A stretch of 64,000 nt of DNA, taken from Stieleria bergensis. GTDB taxonomy: Bacteria > Planctomycetota > Planctomycetia > Pirellulales > Pirellulaceae. How positions within the stretch are numbered: position 1 is the stretch's first letter; each line of letters starts with the position of its first letter. Below, piece by piece: positions 8,831-16,952 of this stretch. A program made the translations under genes and the position numbers. The notes under the pieces were generated by a model. That model saw only the letters and a program-made list of their open reading frames with translations, was not told the origin of the DNA and did not search any database. The stretch covers positions 2,252,370 to 2,316,369 of the forward strand of contig CP036272.1 of the NCBI GenBank assembly GCA_007745635.1. Direction: 5' to 3'.

Positions 8831-9782
8831 CTCTGTTGAGCGCTGCGGTGATTTGCGGTTGTCGCCCCTGGCGGGTCAATTGCTCGGCCAAACGCTTGGC
8901 TTGCGTTTCGTTTTCGCACCAAGCAAACACCGTCGGGCCCCAGCTGCTTTGGCCAACCCCGGAGCCCACGATCGCTTTGACATCTTGAACCAAAGCCGTG
9001 ACCGCTTGGCCGTTGTAGGGGCCACCTTGAACGGACTGGTACATCATTCCACTGGTGTGATTGAACGCCTCGATGGCTTCGGCAAAGGAAGCGAAATCCT
9101 TGGTTTGCAAGGCGGGCAGAATGCGTTTTTCCGCTATGTGTTGTAGCTCTTGAGCAGCCTGTTGCTGCGTGATGTTTTGGAAGTGTTGGGTTTCCTGTTT
9201 TCCGTGAATCACTGGTGCTTGCTGGTGGGGGCGGACCAGCACAATCCGCCATGGGGTGGGGACATCGATCTGCCAGCGGACTTGGTTCAGTGTTTGATTC
9301 TCCGCTCGTCCGGTTTGGTTGTCCTGGGCACAGGCCTCGTAAATCATGCCTCCGGTGAAGTATCCGTGAGCACCGATGGCGCTGCGTCGCCCGCGGCCGG
9401 CGATTTGATAGGCTAGCGTGCTTTGATCACATTCGATGTCATAAAAACGGGTCAGAGCATCGGCCGCAGCCAGGCTTAATTGTGTGCCACTGCCCAAGCC
9501 ATGATGGGCGGGTGCCGACTGAAGCACGCGCAACCTAGCCTTGGGCAGCCCCTTCTTATCAAGTTGACTGGCCCCCAGGGCAAAGTGATCGGTCATCCGT
9601 TTGCCAATCGCTTGTAGACGCTTGGTGAAGGCCTGTTCGATTTCGAAATCACGCGAGGGGCTCACGCTGACTCGCGTGGTCGGCGATTGGACCATCATGC
9701 CCAGCCCACCAAAGGGGGCCTCGGTGCGCAGCAGTCCAAAATGAACGCGCGAGCCGGTTTCAATTTGGATGGAATCGATCAT
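8808..9782 (-). CDS. beta-ribofuranosylaminobenzene 5'-phosphate synthase (beta-RFAP synthase)
   Basis: About 324 residues of the GHMP-kinase superfamily. The N-terminus IETGSRVHFGLLRTEAPFGGLGMM and the glycine-rich APAHHGLGSGTQLSLAAADAL (about residues 90-110) match beta-RFAP synthases, as does GVGQSSWGPTVFAW near the C-terminus. The enzyme condenses p-aminobenzoate with PRPP, releasing CO2 and pyrophosphate, in the first committed step of tetrahydromethanopterin synthesis. The upstream genes encode DUF447 and a PabA-type amidotransferase, which fits supply of p-aminobenzoate. The start is taken at an ATG 18 bases after the DUF447 stop; a TTG at 9791 is possible. The 3' end lies in a 14-bp tandem repeat. 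Confidence 0.9.
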   Translation of the reverse strand: MIDSIQIETGSRVHFGLLRTEAPFGGLGMMVQSPTTRVSVSPSRDFEIEQAFTKRLQAIGKRMTDHFALGASQLDKKGLPKARLRVLQSAPAHHGLGSGTQLSLAAADALTRFYDIECDQSTLAYQIAGRGRRSAIGAHGYFTGGMIYEACAQDNQTGRAENQTLNQVRWQIDVPTPWRIVLVRPHQQAPVIHGKQETQHFQNITQQQAAQELQHIAEKRILPALQTKDFASFAEAIEAFNHTSGMMYQSVQGGPYNGQAVTALVQDVKAIVGSGVGQSSWGPTVFAWCENETQAKRLAEQLTRQGRQPQITAALNRGRVIADE

Positions 9783-9800
9783 CGAAGTCAATGCAGCCGA

Positions 9801-10445
9801 TTAGGAGTTTGGCAATTCAGGTTGCTGTTCTAGGCGTCGTTCGATCTCTAATCGGATTTGATCAAAGGCCGCGCGCTCAGACTCGCCAGCCGTCTTTTCA
9901 ATCAATGGCATGAGTGCGGCGACTTGAGCGCGAAGGTGTGCCGGAGCAATCAGGTGCGTGCGTGTTGCCAAAATCGCGGCTTCAATCACTGCATGCTTGG
10001 CTCGATTGAGGCCAAACATCGGCAGCTCGATTCCCGACGCAAGGACTTGGCAGGGCATTTGGTATTTGGGACCCTCGGGAGTGATCGATTGGATCTCAAC
10101 GGCAAACCACTGGTGGCAATGTTTGAGCGGTCGGAAGCCATCGTGTTGAATCTGTCGGACCATGTGCTCGGGATGTTCGATTTGATCGAGCACCGCATCG
10201 GCAAACAACTGAACGTCGTCGGTGACATGGATGGTTGCTCGACGTGATTGCAGTAAGTTATCGCAGGTTCGCGAGCCTGCGAAGGGACGCAGCACAAAGC
10301 CTGGGTCGCGCGGTAAACCTTCAGTCAGTGCACCCTCACCAGAGCCCGTTGACAGCACTTCGGGCTGGTTGACCCAGGGACCCATCGGGGCAATGTTGAC
10401 GTCGCCGCTTGGCGAGACGGTCGTAACAATGGATTCAAGAATCAC
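9801..10445 (-). CDS. DUF447 family protein (H4MPT-linked)
   Basis: A 214-residue protein starting with GTG. The N-terminal ESIVTTVSPSGDVNIAPMGP and the central LRPFAGSRTCDNL look like a flavin-reductase-like split-barrel, as described for DUF447. Members are found in methanogens, methylotrophs and planctomycetes near genes of the tetrahydromethanopterin C1 pathway, and the same is true here, where beta-RFAP synthase follows by about 18 bases. The exact reaction is not known to me. The acidic C-terminal helix region (AAFDQIRLEIERRLEQ) is unremarkable. Co-transcription with the downstream gene is very likely. Confidence 0.85.
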   Translation of the reverse strand: MILESIVTTVSPSGDVNIAPMGPWVNQPEVLSTGSGEGALTEGLPRDPGFVLRPFAGSRTCDNLLQSRRATIHVTDDVQLFADAVLDQIEHPEHMVRQIQHDGFRPLKHCHQWFAVEIQSITPEGPKYQMPCQVLASGIELPMFGLNRAKHAVIEAAILATRTHLIAPAHLRAQVAALMPLIEKTAGESERAAFDQIRLEIERRLEQQPELPNS

Positions 10446-10554
10446 AGCAGCGGTGGGGCCAAGGAGGGATGGGAGTGACGGGCGGCCGAGCGAGGTCGGC
10501 TGCGTGACATGGTGGTTGTTTCAGCGGTCAAAAGCTTGGGCCGCCGGTTGGGAT

Positions 10555-11127
10555 TCACTTTTGCACAAGGGAAACAAAGTTGTCAATGATCTGCTGTCCA
10601 GCGGCGGTCAGGACTGATTCAGGGTGAAACTGTAGGCCAAAGAGCGGCCGCGAGGTATGGCGCAGGGCCATCACGGTTTGATCGGATTGGCAGCGCGCGG
10701 TGACGACCAGGTCATCGGGCAGCGAGTCTGGGGTGACGACCAGTGAATGGTAGCGAGCGACCGGCATCGGGTTGGGGCAATTGTTAAACAAGTCTTGCCC
10801 ATCGTGCTCGATTTCGCTGCTGAGGCCGTGGTGAGGCGTGCCGGCGACAATCCGAGCCTGGAAGGCTGCGGCGATGGCTTGGTGGCCAAGGCATACCCCA
10901 AGGATTGGTAGGTCGCTTGGCGCCTGCTGAATCAGATCCACACAACAACCGGCTCGATCCGGGCCGTAGGGGCCTGGAGACAGCACAACCGCAGTCGGAT
11001 TGAGCTCCAAAGCCTCCTTGGCACCAATTTTGTCGCTTCGGATCACCCGTGTTTGGCTGCCAGAGCGGCGGAAATACCGAGCTAAGTTATGAACAAAGGA
11101 ATCTTGATTGTCTAAGACAAGAATCAT
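10555..11127 (-). CDS. pabA/trpG: anthranilate/aminodeoxychorismate synthase glutamine amidotransferase subunit
   Basis: About 190 residues, a class I glutamine amidotransferase. MILVLDNQDSFVHNLARYF is the usual TrpG/PabA N-terminus. The oxyanion strand is VVLSPGPYGPDRAG, the nucleophile elbow GVCLGHQAIAAAF holds Cys79, and FGLQFHPESVLT carries the catalytic His-Glu pair. It provides ammonia from glutamine to the chorismate-using partner subunit, which is not in this window. Given the DUF447 and beta-RFAP synthase genes downstream on the same strand (109-base gap), supply of p-aminobenzoate for H4MPT is the more attractive role, but TrpG cannot be excluded since single amphibolic enzymes are known. 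The frame is open to 11178; the ATG at 11127 is the family start. Confidence 0.9.
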   Translation of the reverse strand: MILVLDNQDSFVHNLARYFRRSGSQTRVIRSDKIGAKEALELNPTAVVLSPGPYGPDRAGCCVDLIQQAPSDLPILGVCLGHQAIAAAFQARIVAGTPHHGLSSEIEHDGQDLFNNCPNPMPVARYHSLVVTPDSLPDDLVVTARCQSDQTVMALRHTSRPLFGLQFHPESVLTAAGQQIIDNFVSLVQK

Positions 11128-11220
11128 AGGGTCTGTACCCTTGCGGATTGATGGGGCGTGGGGATAATTCGCCAGCAAGCGTTGATTCCCGAATTACATC
11201 TTACCCCAAGGTACCTGATC

Positions 11221-12231
11221 ATGGCATTGGTTCCTCTTCGCGTTGTGCTCGACCACGCTGCTGAAAACGACTACGGCGTTGCGGCATTTAACGTCAATAA
11301 TATGGAACAAATCCAGGCCATCATGGAGGCCGCCCAAGAGACCGATTCGCCGGTCATCATTCAGGCCTCTCGAGGGGCTCGGGCGTACACGCAAGACAAT
11401 TTCTTGCGTCACCTGATGATCGCTGCGACTGAGCTGTATCCGCACATTCCGATCGTGATGCACCAGGATCACGGCAATAGCCCTGAAACCTGCAAATCTG
11501 CAATCGATAACGGTTTCACCAGCGTCATGATGGACGGTTCGCTGGAAGAAGACGGCAAAACGCCGGCTGACTTTGAGTACAACGTCCGCGTGACCAAAGA
11601 AGTGGTCGATCTGGCTCACGCCCGAAACGTTGGCGTTGAAGGCGAATTGGGATGCCTTGGATCGCTGGAAAGCGGTGGCGGAGAACAAGAAGATGGCCAC
11701 GGTGCCGTCGGCGAACTCAGCCGTGACCAGTTGCTGACCGATCCCGATGAAGCCGCTGAATTCGTCGAGAAAACCGGCGTCGACGCTCTGGCCGTCGCCA
11801 TCGGTACCAGCCACGGTGCTTACAAGTTCACCAGCAAGCCAACCGGCGAAGTCCTGGCGATGTCTCGCATCGAAGAAATTCACGCCAAACTGCCAAACAC
11901 TCACTTGGTCATGCACGGCAGCAGCAGCGTTCCGCAAGAACTGCAAGACATCATCAATCAGTTTGGTGGTGAAATGAAGCAGACTTACGGCGTGCCCGTC
12001 GAAGAAATCCAACGCGGTATCAAGAGCGGTGTTCGTAAGATCAACGTCGACACCGACTGCCGCATGGCGATCACCGGTGCGATCCGTAAGGTCTTGACCG
12101 AAGACCCCTCTGCCTTCGACCCGCGTGCTTACTTGAAGCCAGCACGTACTGCGATGAAAGAAGTTTGCATCGCTCGCATGACTGCCTTTGGACAAGCCGG
12201 AAACGGTTCTAAATTGGCAGCCAAGCTCTAA
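11221..12231 (+). CDS. fba: class II fructose-bisphosphate aldolase
   Basis: A 336-residue zinc-dependent aldolase of glycolysis, gluconeogenesis and the Calvin-type pathways, splitting fructose 1,6-bisphosphate into dihydroxyacetone phosphate and glyceraldehyde 3-phosphate. Seen motifs: [13 protein letters not shown] at the N-terminus, [11 protein letters not shown] with metal-binding His, [29 protein letters not shown] and VMHGSSSVP with the further His ligands, and [11 protein letters not shown] in the phosphate-binding loop. The extended [16 protein letters not shown] insertion suits the longer CbbA-type subgroup. The start is the ATG at 11221 with AAGG upstream; a longer frame to 11158 overlaps the divergent pabA promoter. 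A strong terminator follows directly. The codon usage is notably regular, as expected of a highly expressed gene. Confidence 0.96.
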   Translation: MALVPLRVVLDHAAENDYGVAAFNVNNMEQIQAIMEAAQETDSPVIIQASRGARAYTQDNFLRHLMIAATELYPHIPIVMHQDHGNSPETCKSAIDNGFTSVMMDGSLEEDGKTPADFEYNVRVTKEVVDLAHARNVGVEGELGCLGSLESGGGEQEDGHGAVGELSRDQLLTDPDEAAEFVEKTGVDALAVAIGTSHGAYKFTSKPTGEVLAMSRIEEIHAKLPNTHLVMHGSSSVPQELQDIINQFGGEMKQTYGVPVEEIQRGIKSGVRKINVDTDCRMAITGAIRKVLTEDPSAFDPRAYLKPARTAMKEVCIARMTAFGQAGNGSKLAAKL

Positions 12232-12254
12232 GGCATTCTTAGCCGGTGAAAGTG

Positions 12255-12282
12255 AAAAAGCCGCCCTCAGGGCGGCTTTTTT
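12255..12282 (+). terminator. Rho-independent terminator of the aldolase gene
   Basis: A GC-rich stem AAGCCGCCCT / AGGGCGGCTT with a very short loop is followed by a run of T. It lies 24 bases after the aldolase stop codon. The A-run before the stem would let it also act on transcripts from the opposite strand. Confidence 0.93.
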
Positions 12283-12390
12283 AATGTCTAAAGCGAAGGG
12301 CACGTCCGCGGTGCGGAGACACGTCCGGCGGGCAAGCTGCGTTTTTTTCAGCCGTAACCGATCATCAGCAGCGGGAATGACTGCGGCGTA

Positions 12391-12415
12391 AGCACTGGCT
12401 GGTGCAGCCAGTGCT
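12391..12415. repeat. perfect inverted repeat between convergent genes
   Basis: AGCACTGGCT and AGCCAGTGCT form a 10-bp perfect stem around a 5-base loop. It lies 24 bases beyond the stop of the minus-strand pseudouridine synthase gene and could help end or stabilise its mRNA, though no T-tract follows. Confidence 0.8.
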
Positions 12416-12438
12416 GCGTCCCATTAAAAGCGGCGGGC

Positions 12439-13596
12439 TCAATCGCCACCGATGATAGAGCCGCCCTCTTTCTCTTTGGGCAAGAAAGTGAACTTGCTGG
12501 TCGGTGTCTTGCGGTCGGTGCGTTTTGCGGCTGAAGCGCCTTTGCCAGAGCCTTTGCCTTTGGCTGGGCCTCTAGCTGGCCCTTTGCCTTTGGATGGTTT
12601 GCCACCGCTGTGCCCAGCGCGTTTTCCGGTGACCTTGCTGGTCTTTTTCTTGGTGCCTTTGTAGCGACGCGGTGGCGCGTCGTCCTCGACCTCTTGTTGA
12701 CTGAACTCGACGGCTTTGCGCAACCGTTGGACTTCCTGCTTGGTCAGAGCCCGGTAGGCGCCCGTTGGCAGATCGCCTAGTCGCAGCGGGCCAATCGCGA
12801 TCCGACGTAGCACTTGAACTTTGTGCCCTAGCCTGGCCAGGATGCGGCGGATCTCACGGTTCTTGCCTTCTCGCAGCGTGATCTCGAGTTCGGTCGCTTT
12901 GCCTCGAGCCTTCAAAATGCGAGCGCCTTCGACTTTGACAAAGCCTTCGGCAATGTAAATCCCTTTGCGCATGCTACGCATTGTTTCGCCGTCGATCTTA
13001 CCGGCGACGGTCACGCGATAGACTTTTCGGACGCCGTACTTAGGGTGCGATAATTGCTGTGCCAGTTCGCCATCATTGGTCAAGAGCATCAGCCCTTGGC
13101 TGCTTTGATCCAGGCGTCCGACGGGATAGACGCGTTCGCTTTTGGGGACGAAGTCAATGACTCGATCACGACCACGAGGATCCGAATTGGTGCTCAGAAC
13201 GCCGGTCGGTTTATTGACGGCGTAATAGACCAATTTTTGCTGTTTCAGCGGCACACCATCGACAATGATTTTGTCTTTGGTTGGATCGACAACAGTTCCC
13301 AGCGTCGACACGATTTCACCGTTGACGTCGACGCGTCCTTCTTCGATCAAGTCCTCGCATTGTCGCCGGCTGCCGAATCCTGCGGCGGCCAGCAGGCGTT
13401 GCAATCGCTGTGGGCCGTCACGGTCACTTTTCTTGATGTTGGCCTTTTTCTTGGCAGCTTTCTTTTTCGTCGCTTTCTTCTTTACCGCTGGGCTGCCTTC
13501 CGATGCGACGCGTCCGGTGGACTTCTTTGCCGATCGGGGGCCTGAATTTCGGGGGCCTGCAGATCGAGACGATTTGGACTGTCGTTTAGGCGACAT
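12439..13596 (-). CDS. RsuA/RluB-type pseudouridine synthase with long basic tails
   Basis: About 385 residues. An S4 RNA-binding domain (RLQRLLAAAGFGSRRQCEDL) is followed by a pseudouridine synthase domain with YYAVNKPTGVLST, the catalytic region VYPVGRLDQSSQGLMLLTND (catalytic Asp in GRLD), and REGKNREIRRILARLGH. These match the RsuA/RluB/E/F family that modifies ribosomal RNA. What is odd is the pair of tails: about 60 Lys/Ser-rich residues in front (KKKATKKKAAKKKANIKK) and about 70 Lys/Gly/Ala/Pro-rich residues behind (GKGPARGPAKGKGSGKG). Both are low complexity and probably disordered RNA-binding extensions. The ATG at 13596 (MSPKRQ) is preferred over an upstream alternative in the same frame. 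The rRNA target is not decidable from sequence. Confidence 0.92.
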   Translation of the reverse strand: MSPKRQSKSSRSAGPRNSGPRSAKKSTGRVASEGSPAVKKKATKKKAAKKKANIKKSDRDGPQRLQRLLAAAGFGSRRQCEDLIEEGRVDVNGEIVSTLGTVVDPTKDKIIVDGVPLKQQKLVYYAVNKPTGVLSTNSDPRGRDRVIDFVPKSERVYPVGRLDQSSQGLMLLTNDGELAQQLSHPKYGVRKVYRVTVAGKIDGETMRSMRKGIYIAEGFVKVEGARILKARGKATELEITLREGKNREIRRILARLGHKVQVLRRIAIGPLRLGDLPTGAYRALTKQEVQRLRKAVEFSQQEVEDDAPPRRYKGTKKKTSKVTGKRAGHSGGKPSKGKGPARGPAKGKGSGKGASAAKRTDRKTPTSKFTFLPKEKEGGSIIGGD

Positions 13597-13784
13597 GGTG
13601 ATTCGCTGGATAAAGGTGGTTCGGCGTTCCGGTTCGCTGGACTGTAACAAGCCAACGCGAGAATTCTGGGCAGGAGACGCAATCGAAACGACAGAGGAGT
13701 CGTTTGGAGAACAAACATCGCTGCCCTGGAGCGGATTTTCGCCACCGATCAGCCTAGCAAGTCGCCACCAAAGTGACAGGTGGT

Positions 13785-15230
13785 TTACAGCAAATGCTTG
13801 GCTTTGACCTGCAAATACTGATTCACCAGCGGCGCGGTCAATTCATCTGGAAAGGTATCAACCAGCAGGACGCCGTTGTGGTGCAGATCGTTGAGCAACT
13901 GGTTGCGCCACAACAGAATGTCCGACGCTACCGCGGCGCGATACATGTTCATCGGGTCGCCCTGCGGGTTGTCAGCGGCTTCGAAAATCGACCGATCACG
14001 CATCAACACGCCCATCGGTAAATGCTGTCCATTGATGTTTCGCAAGTAATCCGACACCGCTAACGCATTGACTTCGTCAATCACATTCGTCGCCAGCACA
14101 ACCAGTGAGCGACGTTTGCAGCGGTTGCGCAGATGCAAGAAAGCTTGATCGTAGCGAGATTCCACCATCCGAGGAAACTGGTCAAAGCTGGCGTGGATCA
14201 AGCGATTCATCTGGCTGCGACCACCGCGAGGTGGAATGAACGCGTGCACGCGATCGGAAAAACAAACCATGCCGACCGAGTCGCCTTGGTGCAATGCCAC
14301 ATAGGCCATCATCAACGCTGAATTCAACGCGTGATCGAGCAGCGTGTAGCCATCGCGTTTGTTGGTCATCATGCGTCCGCAGTCCAACATGAAGATCACA
14401 CGCTGGCTCTGGTCGCTTTGAAACTGACGGACTGTCAGCTTGTTTCGACGCGCTGTGCTACGCCAATCGATGTGTTTGAACTGATCATCCCGGCTGTAAT
14501 CACGGAGCCGTTCAAAGTCGCTGTCCTGGCCGATTCGTCGAGTTCTACGCACGCCGATCAAGCTAAGTCGGTTCGTGCGAGCCAACAGAGCGTAGTCGGA
14601 CAACTGTTTCATGTTCGGGTAAACGTTGATCGGTGCCGGCTGGGGGAAGTCGCGAAAGCGGACCCACATCCGCAGCGGGCTGGCGAATCGCATCGACACC
14701 GTTTCCAGCTGGAACGCGCCCCGCTGAGTCGGCTTCAGACGCCGCTGGTACGTCGCTCGCGCACCCACCGGTAAATCCATTCGGTGTTCGTTCGGTTGGC
14801 TCTCAAAGCTCTCGGGGACATCGTCGCGCACTTCTCCCACCAGCCGAATCGAGCTGCGGTTTTCGACCATCAGCGTGCTGTCCATCGGGACGCCTTGTGA
14901 GGACGTCTTGGAGATTTCACGATGAACTTCAATTCCACGGTTGGTCGACAGGTAGACGGCTAAGAAGTCTAAGTTGGCAAAGATCAAGAACAGCCAGTCC
15001 AGCACCAGAACGGCACCCGCCCAAGCGGGAGCAAGCAAAATCGCCATGACGGACAGCACCAGGGCAACGCCAAACGAAATCACCCAGAAAACGCTGGGGA
15101 ACGTTCTGAAGAAACGAGCCGCAACGATCAGCGGCAAAAAGAACAGCCCGAGCAATAGCCAGGGGAGCAGTGTGATCAGCTCGAATTGGTTTTCGGCGAG
15201 GTTTTGCACGGAGTCATTCATGCACTCCAT
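13785..15230 (-). CDS. DUF58 domain membrane protein
   Basis: About 481 residues. Two hydrophobic segments near the N-terminus (LLPWLLLGLFFLPLIVAARF and FGVALVLSVMAILLAPAW) anchor the protein. The C-terminal part has the DUF58 signature RDYSRDDQFKHIDWRSTARR followed by a von Willebrand A-like domain (VIFMLDCGRMM; its metal site motif is DCGRMM rather than a full DxSxS). DUF58 proteins usually sit with MoxR ATPases and vWA/BatA-type proteins; none of those is visible next to this gene, which is unusual. Role unknown, possibly envelope assembly or chaperoning. Several starts are possible: TTG 15251, ATG 15230 and ATG 15221. Confidence 0.88.
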   Translation of the reverse strand: MECMNDSVQNLAENQFELITLLPWLLLGLFFLPLIVAARFFRTFPSVFWVISFGVALVLSVMAILLAPAWAGAVLVLDWLFLIFANLDFLAVYLSTNRGIEVHREISKTSSQGVPMDSTLMVENRSSIRLVGEVRDDVPESFESQPNEHRMDLPVGARATYQRRLKPTQRGAFQLETVSMRFASPLRMWVRFRDFPQPAPINVYPNMKQLSDYALLARTNRLSLIGVRRTRRIGQDSDFERLRDYSRDDQFKHIDWRSTARRNKLTVRQFQSDQSQRVIFMLDCGRMMTNKRDGYTLLDHALNSALMMAYVALHQGDSVGMVCFSDRVHAFIPPRGGRSQMNRLIHASFDQFPRMVESRYDQAFLHLRNRCKRRSLVVLATNVIDEVNALAVSDYLRNINGQHLPMGVLMRDRSIFEAADNPQGDPMNMYRAAVASDILLWRNQLLNDLHHNGVLLVDTFPDELTAPLVNQYLQVKAKHLL

Positions 15231-15662
15231 GGTAACGTGAACCCAACCCAATGTCGCCTGTGAGCCAGTGATCTGGCCGTCAATGCAGCAAGAATCTGGC
15301 AGTCAGCAGCGGATTCACAATGGCTGCATTGCAGTGCAGAGGGCTGCGCAACACAGTGCTAGAAGCGCGCAAGACAAGCCAGCACAGGGATCACACCTGA
15401 GCTGGCGGTTCAGAACCGACTGTTCGGAAACCGGCAGTGCACCGTTCCAGCCACTTCCTAGCGTTTGAACCGGTGACGCATGATCCACCAGCCAGGAAGT
15501 GATGCGATGAACTCAGCGGGCGCATGGGAACGGCCGCACTGATGGGAACGCTCTGCGCTTGAACGCCAATCCGATTCGGACCAGCGTGTGGCGCAGGCGA
15601 GCAACAAGCAGTGCAGGCAGTAAAGCAGTGCGACCCTAGGACAAGCAGCAGGCCGTGGTGGC
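15231..15662 (-). other. 432-base gap without a convincing gene
   Basis: The stretch lies between the small lipoprotein gene and the DUF58 gene, all on the minus strand. It is rich in short GCAG/CAGTGC words. A 114-codon minus-strand frame (15391-15735) overlaps the lipoprotein gene and has no family features. No terminator or RNA gene was recognised. Confidence 0.4.
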
Positions 15663-15881
15663 CTACAGAATGCCGCCGTGAGTTCGGATGGGTGTCAAGT
15701 GACTGGGTTGATCCATCAACCAGAATCGTTCCCACTCATCGACAAACGCTCGCAAGTCTTCCGATGTATACAGCAATTGCTGGATTCGGCGTTCCGGCTT
15801 GGGTGAGTAAAGTGGAACGAAGCAGCCAACGGTGCTGGAGATGCAGGCAGTCAGGAATGCGATCTGAAGCAGACGACGCAT
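15663..15881 (-). CDS. small predicted lipoprotein, 72 residues
   Basis: The ATG at 15881 is preceded by a strong ribosome binding site (GGAGGA). The product has a short basic n-region (MRRLLQ), a hydrophobic core and a lipobox-like STVGC with Cys20, so it is probably a lipid-anchored envelope protein. The mature part is small and charged: SPKPERRIQQLLYTSEDLRA, then EWERFWLMDQPSHLTP, ending RTHGGIL. I recognise this as the kind of short conserved planctomycete protein that databases list as hypothetical; I cannot name a function. The HU gene starts 477 bases upstream, so co-transcription is possible with a 54-base gap between the HU stop and this start. Confidence 0.78.
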   Translation of the reverse strand: MRRLLQIAFLTACISSTVGCFVPLYSPKPERRIQQLLYTSEDLRAFVDEWERFWLMDQPSHLTPIRTHGGIL

Positions 15882-15935
15882 AAGACGTTCCTCCGTGAAC
15901 GTATCTAATTGCAGCCTTGCCGAGCAGGACACAGG

Positions 15936-16358
15936 TCAGTCGTCCCAGTTCCCGGAAAGGTTTTGAATGGTGGATTGGATCGAGTTTGGGTTCGCGTCAA
16001 CGTTGGGCTCCGTGGAGGTTCCTTCGTTTTCGCCGTGGTCTTGATGTCCGTCAAAGTCCAGATCCTGAACCTTTTCTTCCATCAGCTTACCTGGTTTGAA
16101 GGTGACCACCTGTTTGGCAGGGACGGGCACGACTTCATTGGTAAGCGGGTTTCTAGCCCGGCGGGCCGCCCGGCGTTTGACTTCAAAAATCCCAAAGTTG
16201 CGTAGTTCGATTCGACCATCACGAGCCAAGGCTTCAATGATCAAGTCAAGCGTCCGCTGAACGATTTCCTTGGTCTGTTGTTGTGTCAGATCCAATTCGT
16301 CGGAAATCGTTCGGACAATGTCCTTCTTGGTCACTCCAGGCTCTCGTTTGCTCACCAT
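15936..16358 (-). CDS. HU/IHF family DNA-binding protein with acidic tail
   Basis: A 140-residue protein. The first 95 residues are a full HU/IHF domain: [40 protein letters not shown], then the DNA-binding arm [20 protein letters not shown] and [16 protein letters not shown] and IHF bend and compact DNA as dimers. The remaining 45 residues are acidic and Asn/Asp-rich ([13 protein letters not shown]) and are not part of the usual 90-100-residue protein; similar tails occur in planctomycete homologues and might tune DNA affinity. AGGAAAA precedes the ATG. Assignment to HU versus IHF cannot be settled by eye. Confidence 0.94.
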   Translation of the reverse strand: MVSKREPGVTKKDIVRTISDELDLTQQQTKEIVQRTLDLIIEALARDGRIELRNFGIFEVKRRAARRARNPLTNEVVPVPAKQVVTFKPGKLMEEKVQDLDFDGHQDHGENEGTSTEPNVDANPNSIQSTIQNLSGNWDD

Positions 16359-16952
16359 TTTTCCTGCAAATCAGAGGGAGGTTGTGGCGGAACATTCCGC
16401 TGTAAACCCTTGACTTCGCTGTACTTAACGGTGGCAACATAGAGTCGTGAAGGTTGGTCGTCAAGCGGCCAACCAGGCTGAGTGAACCAGTGATCTGTCG
16501 ATCAAATGGAACTTACACGTGGAAATCTTCGGCGTTTACAGGTCCTACACTTGAGATATTCCAAAAAACCAGAAAAGTTTTTGCGACTGCGCCACGTGGA
16601 CCCCTGCTAAACGCCCGCAAAAGGCGTTATCGACGCGGCCTCATCAACAGCCAATGAGCAACCGAAGTCGCCGCTCCGTTCCAGCTGGCCGGGCCAGTCA
16701 GCGCCGCATCTAGCGCCTCATCCAGGTAGCGCCACATCCAGCGACGATGCGATGCCAGTGCAACTTCAAGCGGTGGGGCCCAGTGGACTCGCCCGAGGAG
16801 GGTGGCACAGACGCGCCAGCCGGCAGTCACACTGGCTCAAGAAGCGGCAATTGCGCTGGCTATTTGGCTCCCCCTTCGCCGTTGCCAGCTTCTGAGTGAG
16901 AATTTTCTTGGGCTGTCTGTTAAAGCGACCGAGCAAGCGTTAAATTGCCGCC
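16359..16952 (+). other. 594-base divergent region between HU and mutS genes
   Basis: This gap must contain the promoters for the HU gene (minus) and mutS (plus). A TTGACT hexamer at about 16409 is the only promoter-like element I see, without a good -10 match. Small frames in the second half have no recognisable product. Confidence 0.4.

Noticed and set aside
11194-12303. 369-codon minus-strand frame antisense to the aldolase gene
   Set aside because: It mirrors the codon pattern of the aldolase gene, extends over the terminator, and shows no family similarity.
14331-15049. Plus-strand frames antisense to the DUF58 gene
   Set aside because: Overlapping shadows of the supported minus-strand gene.
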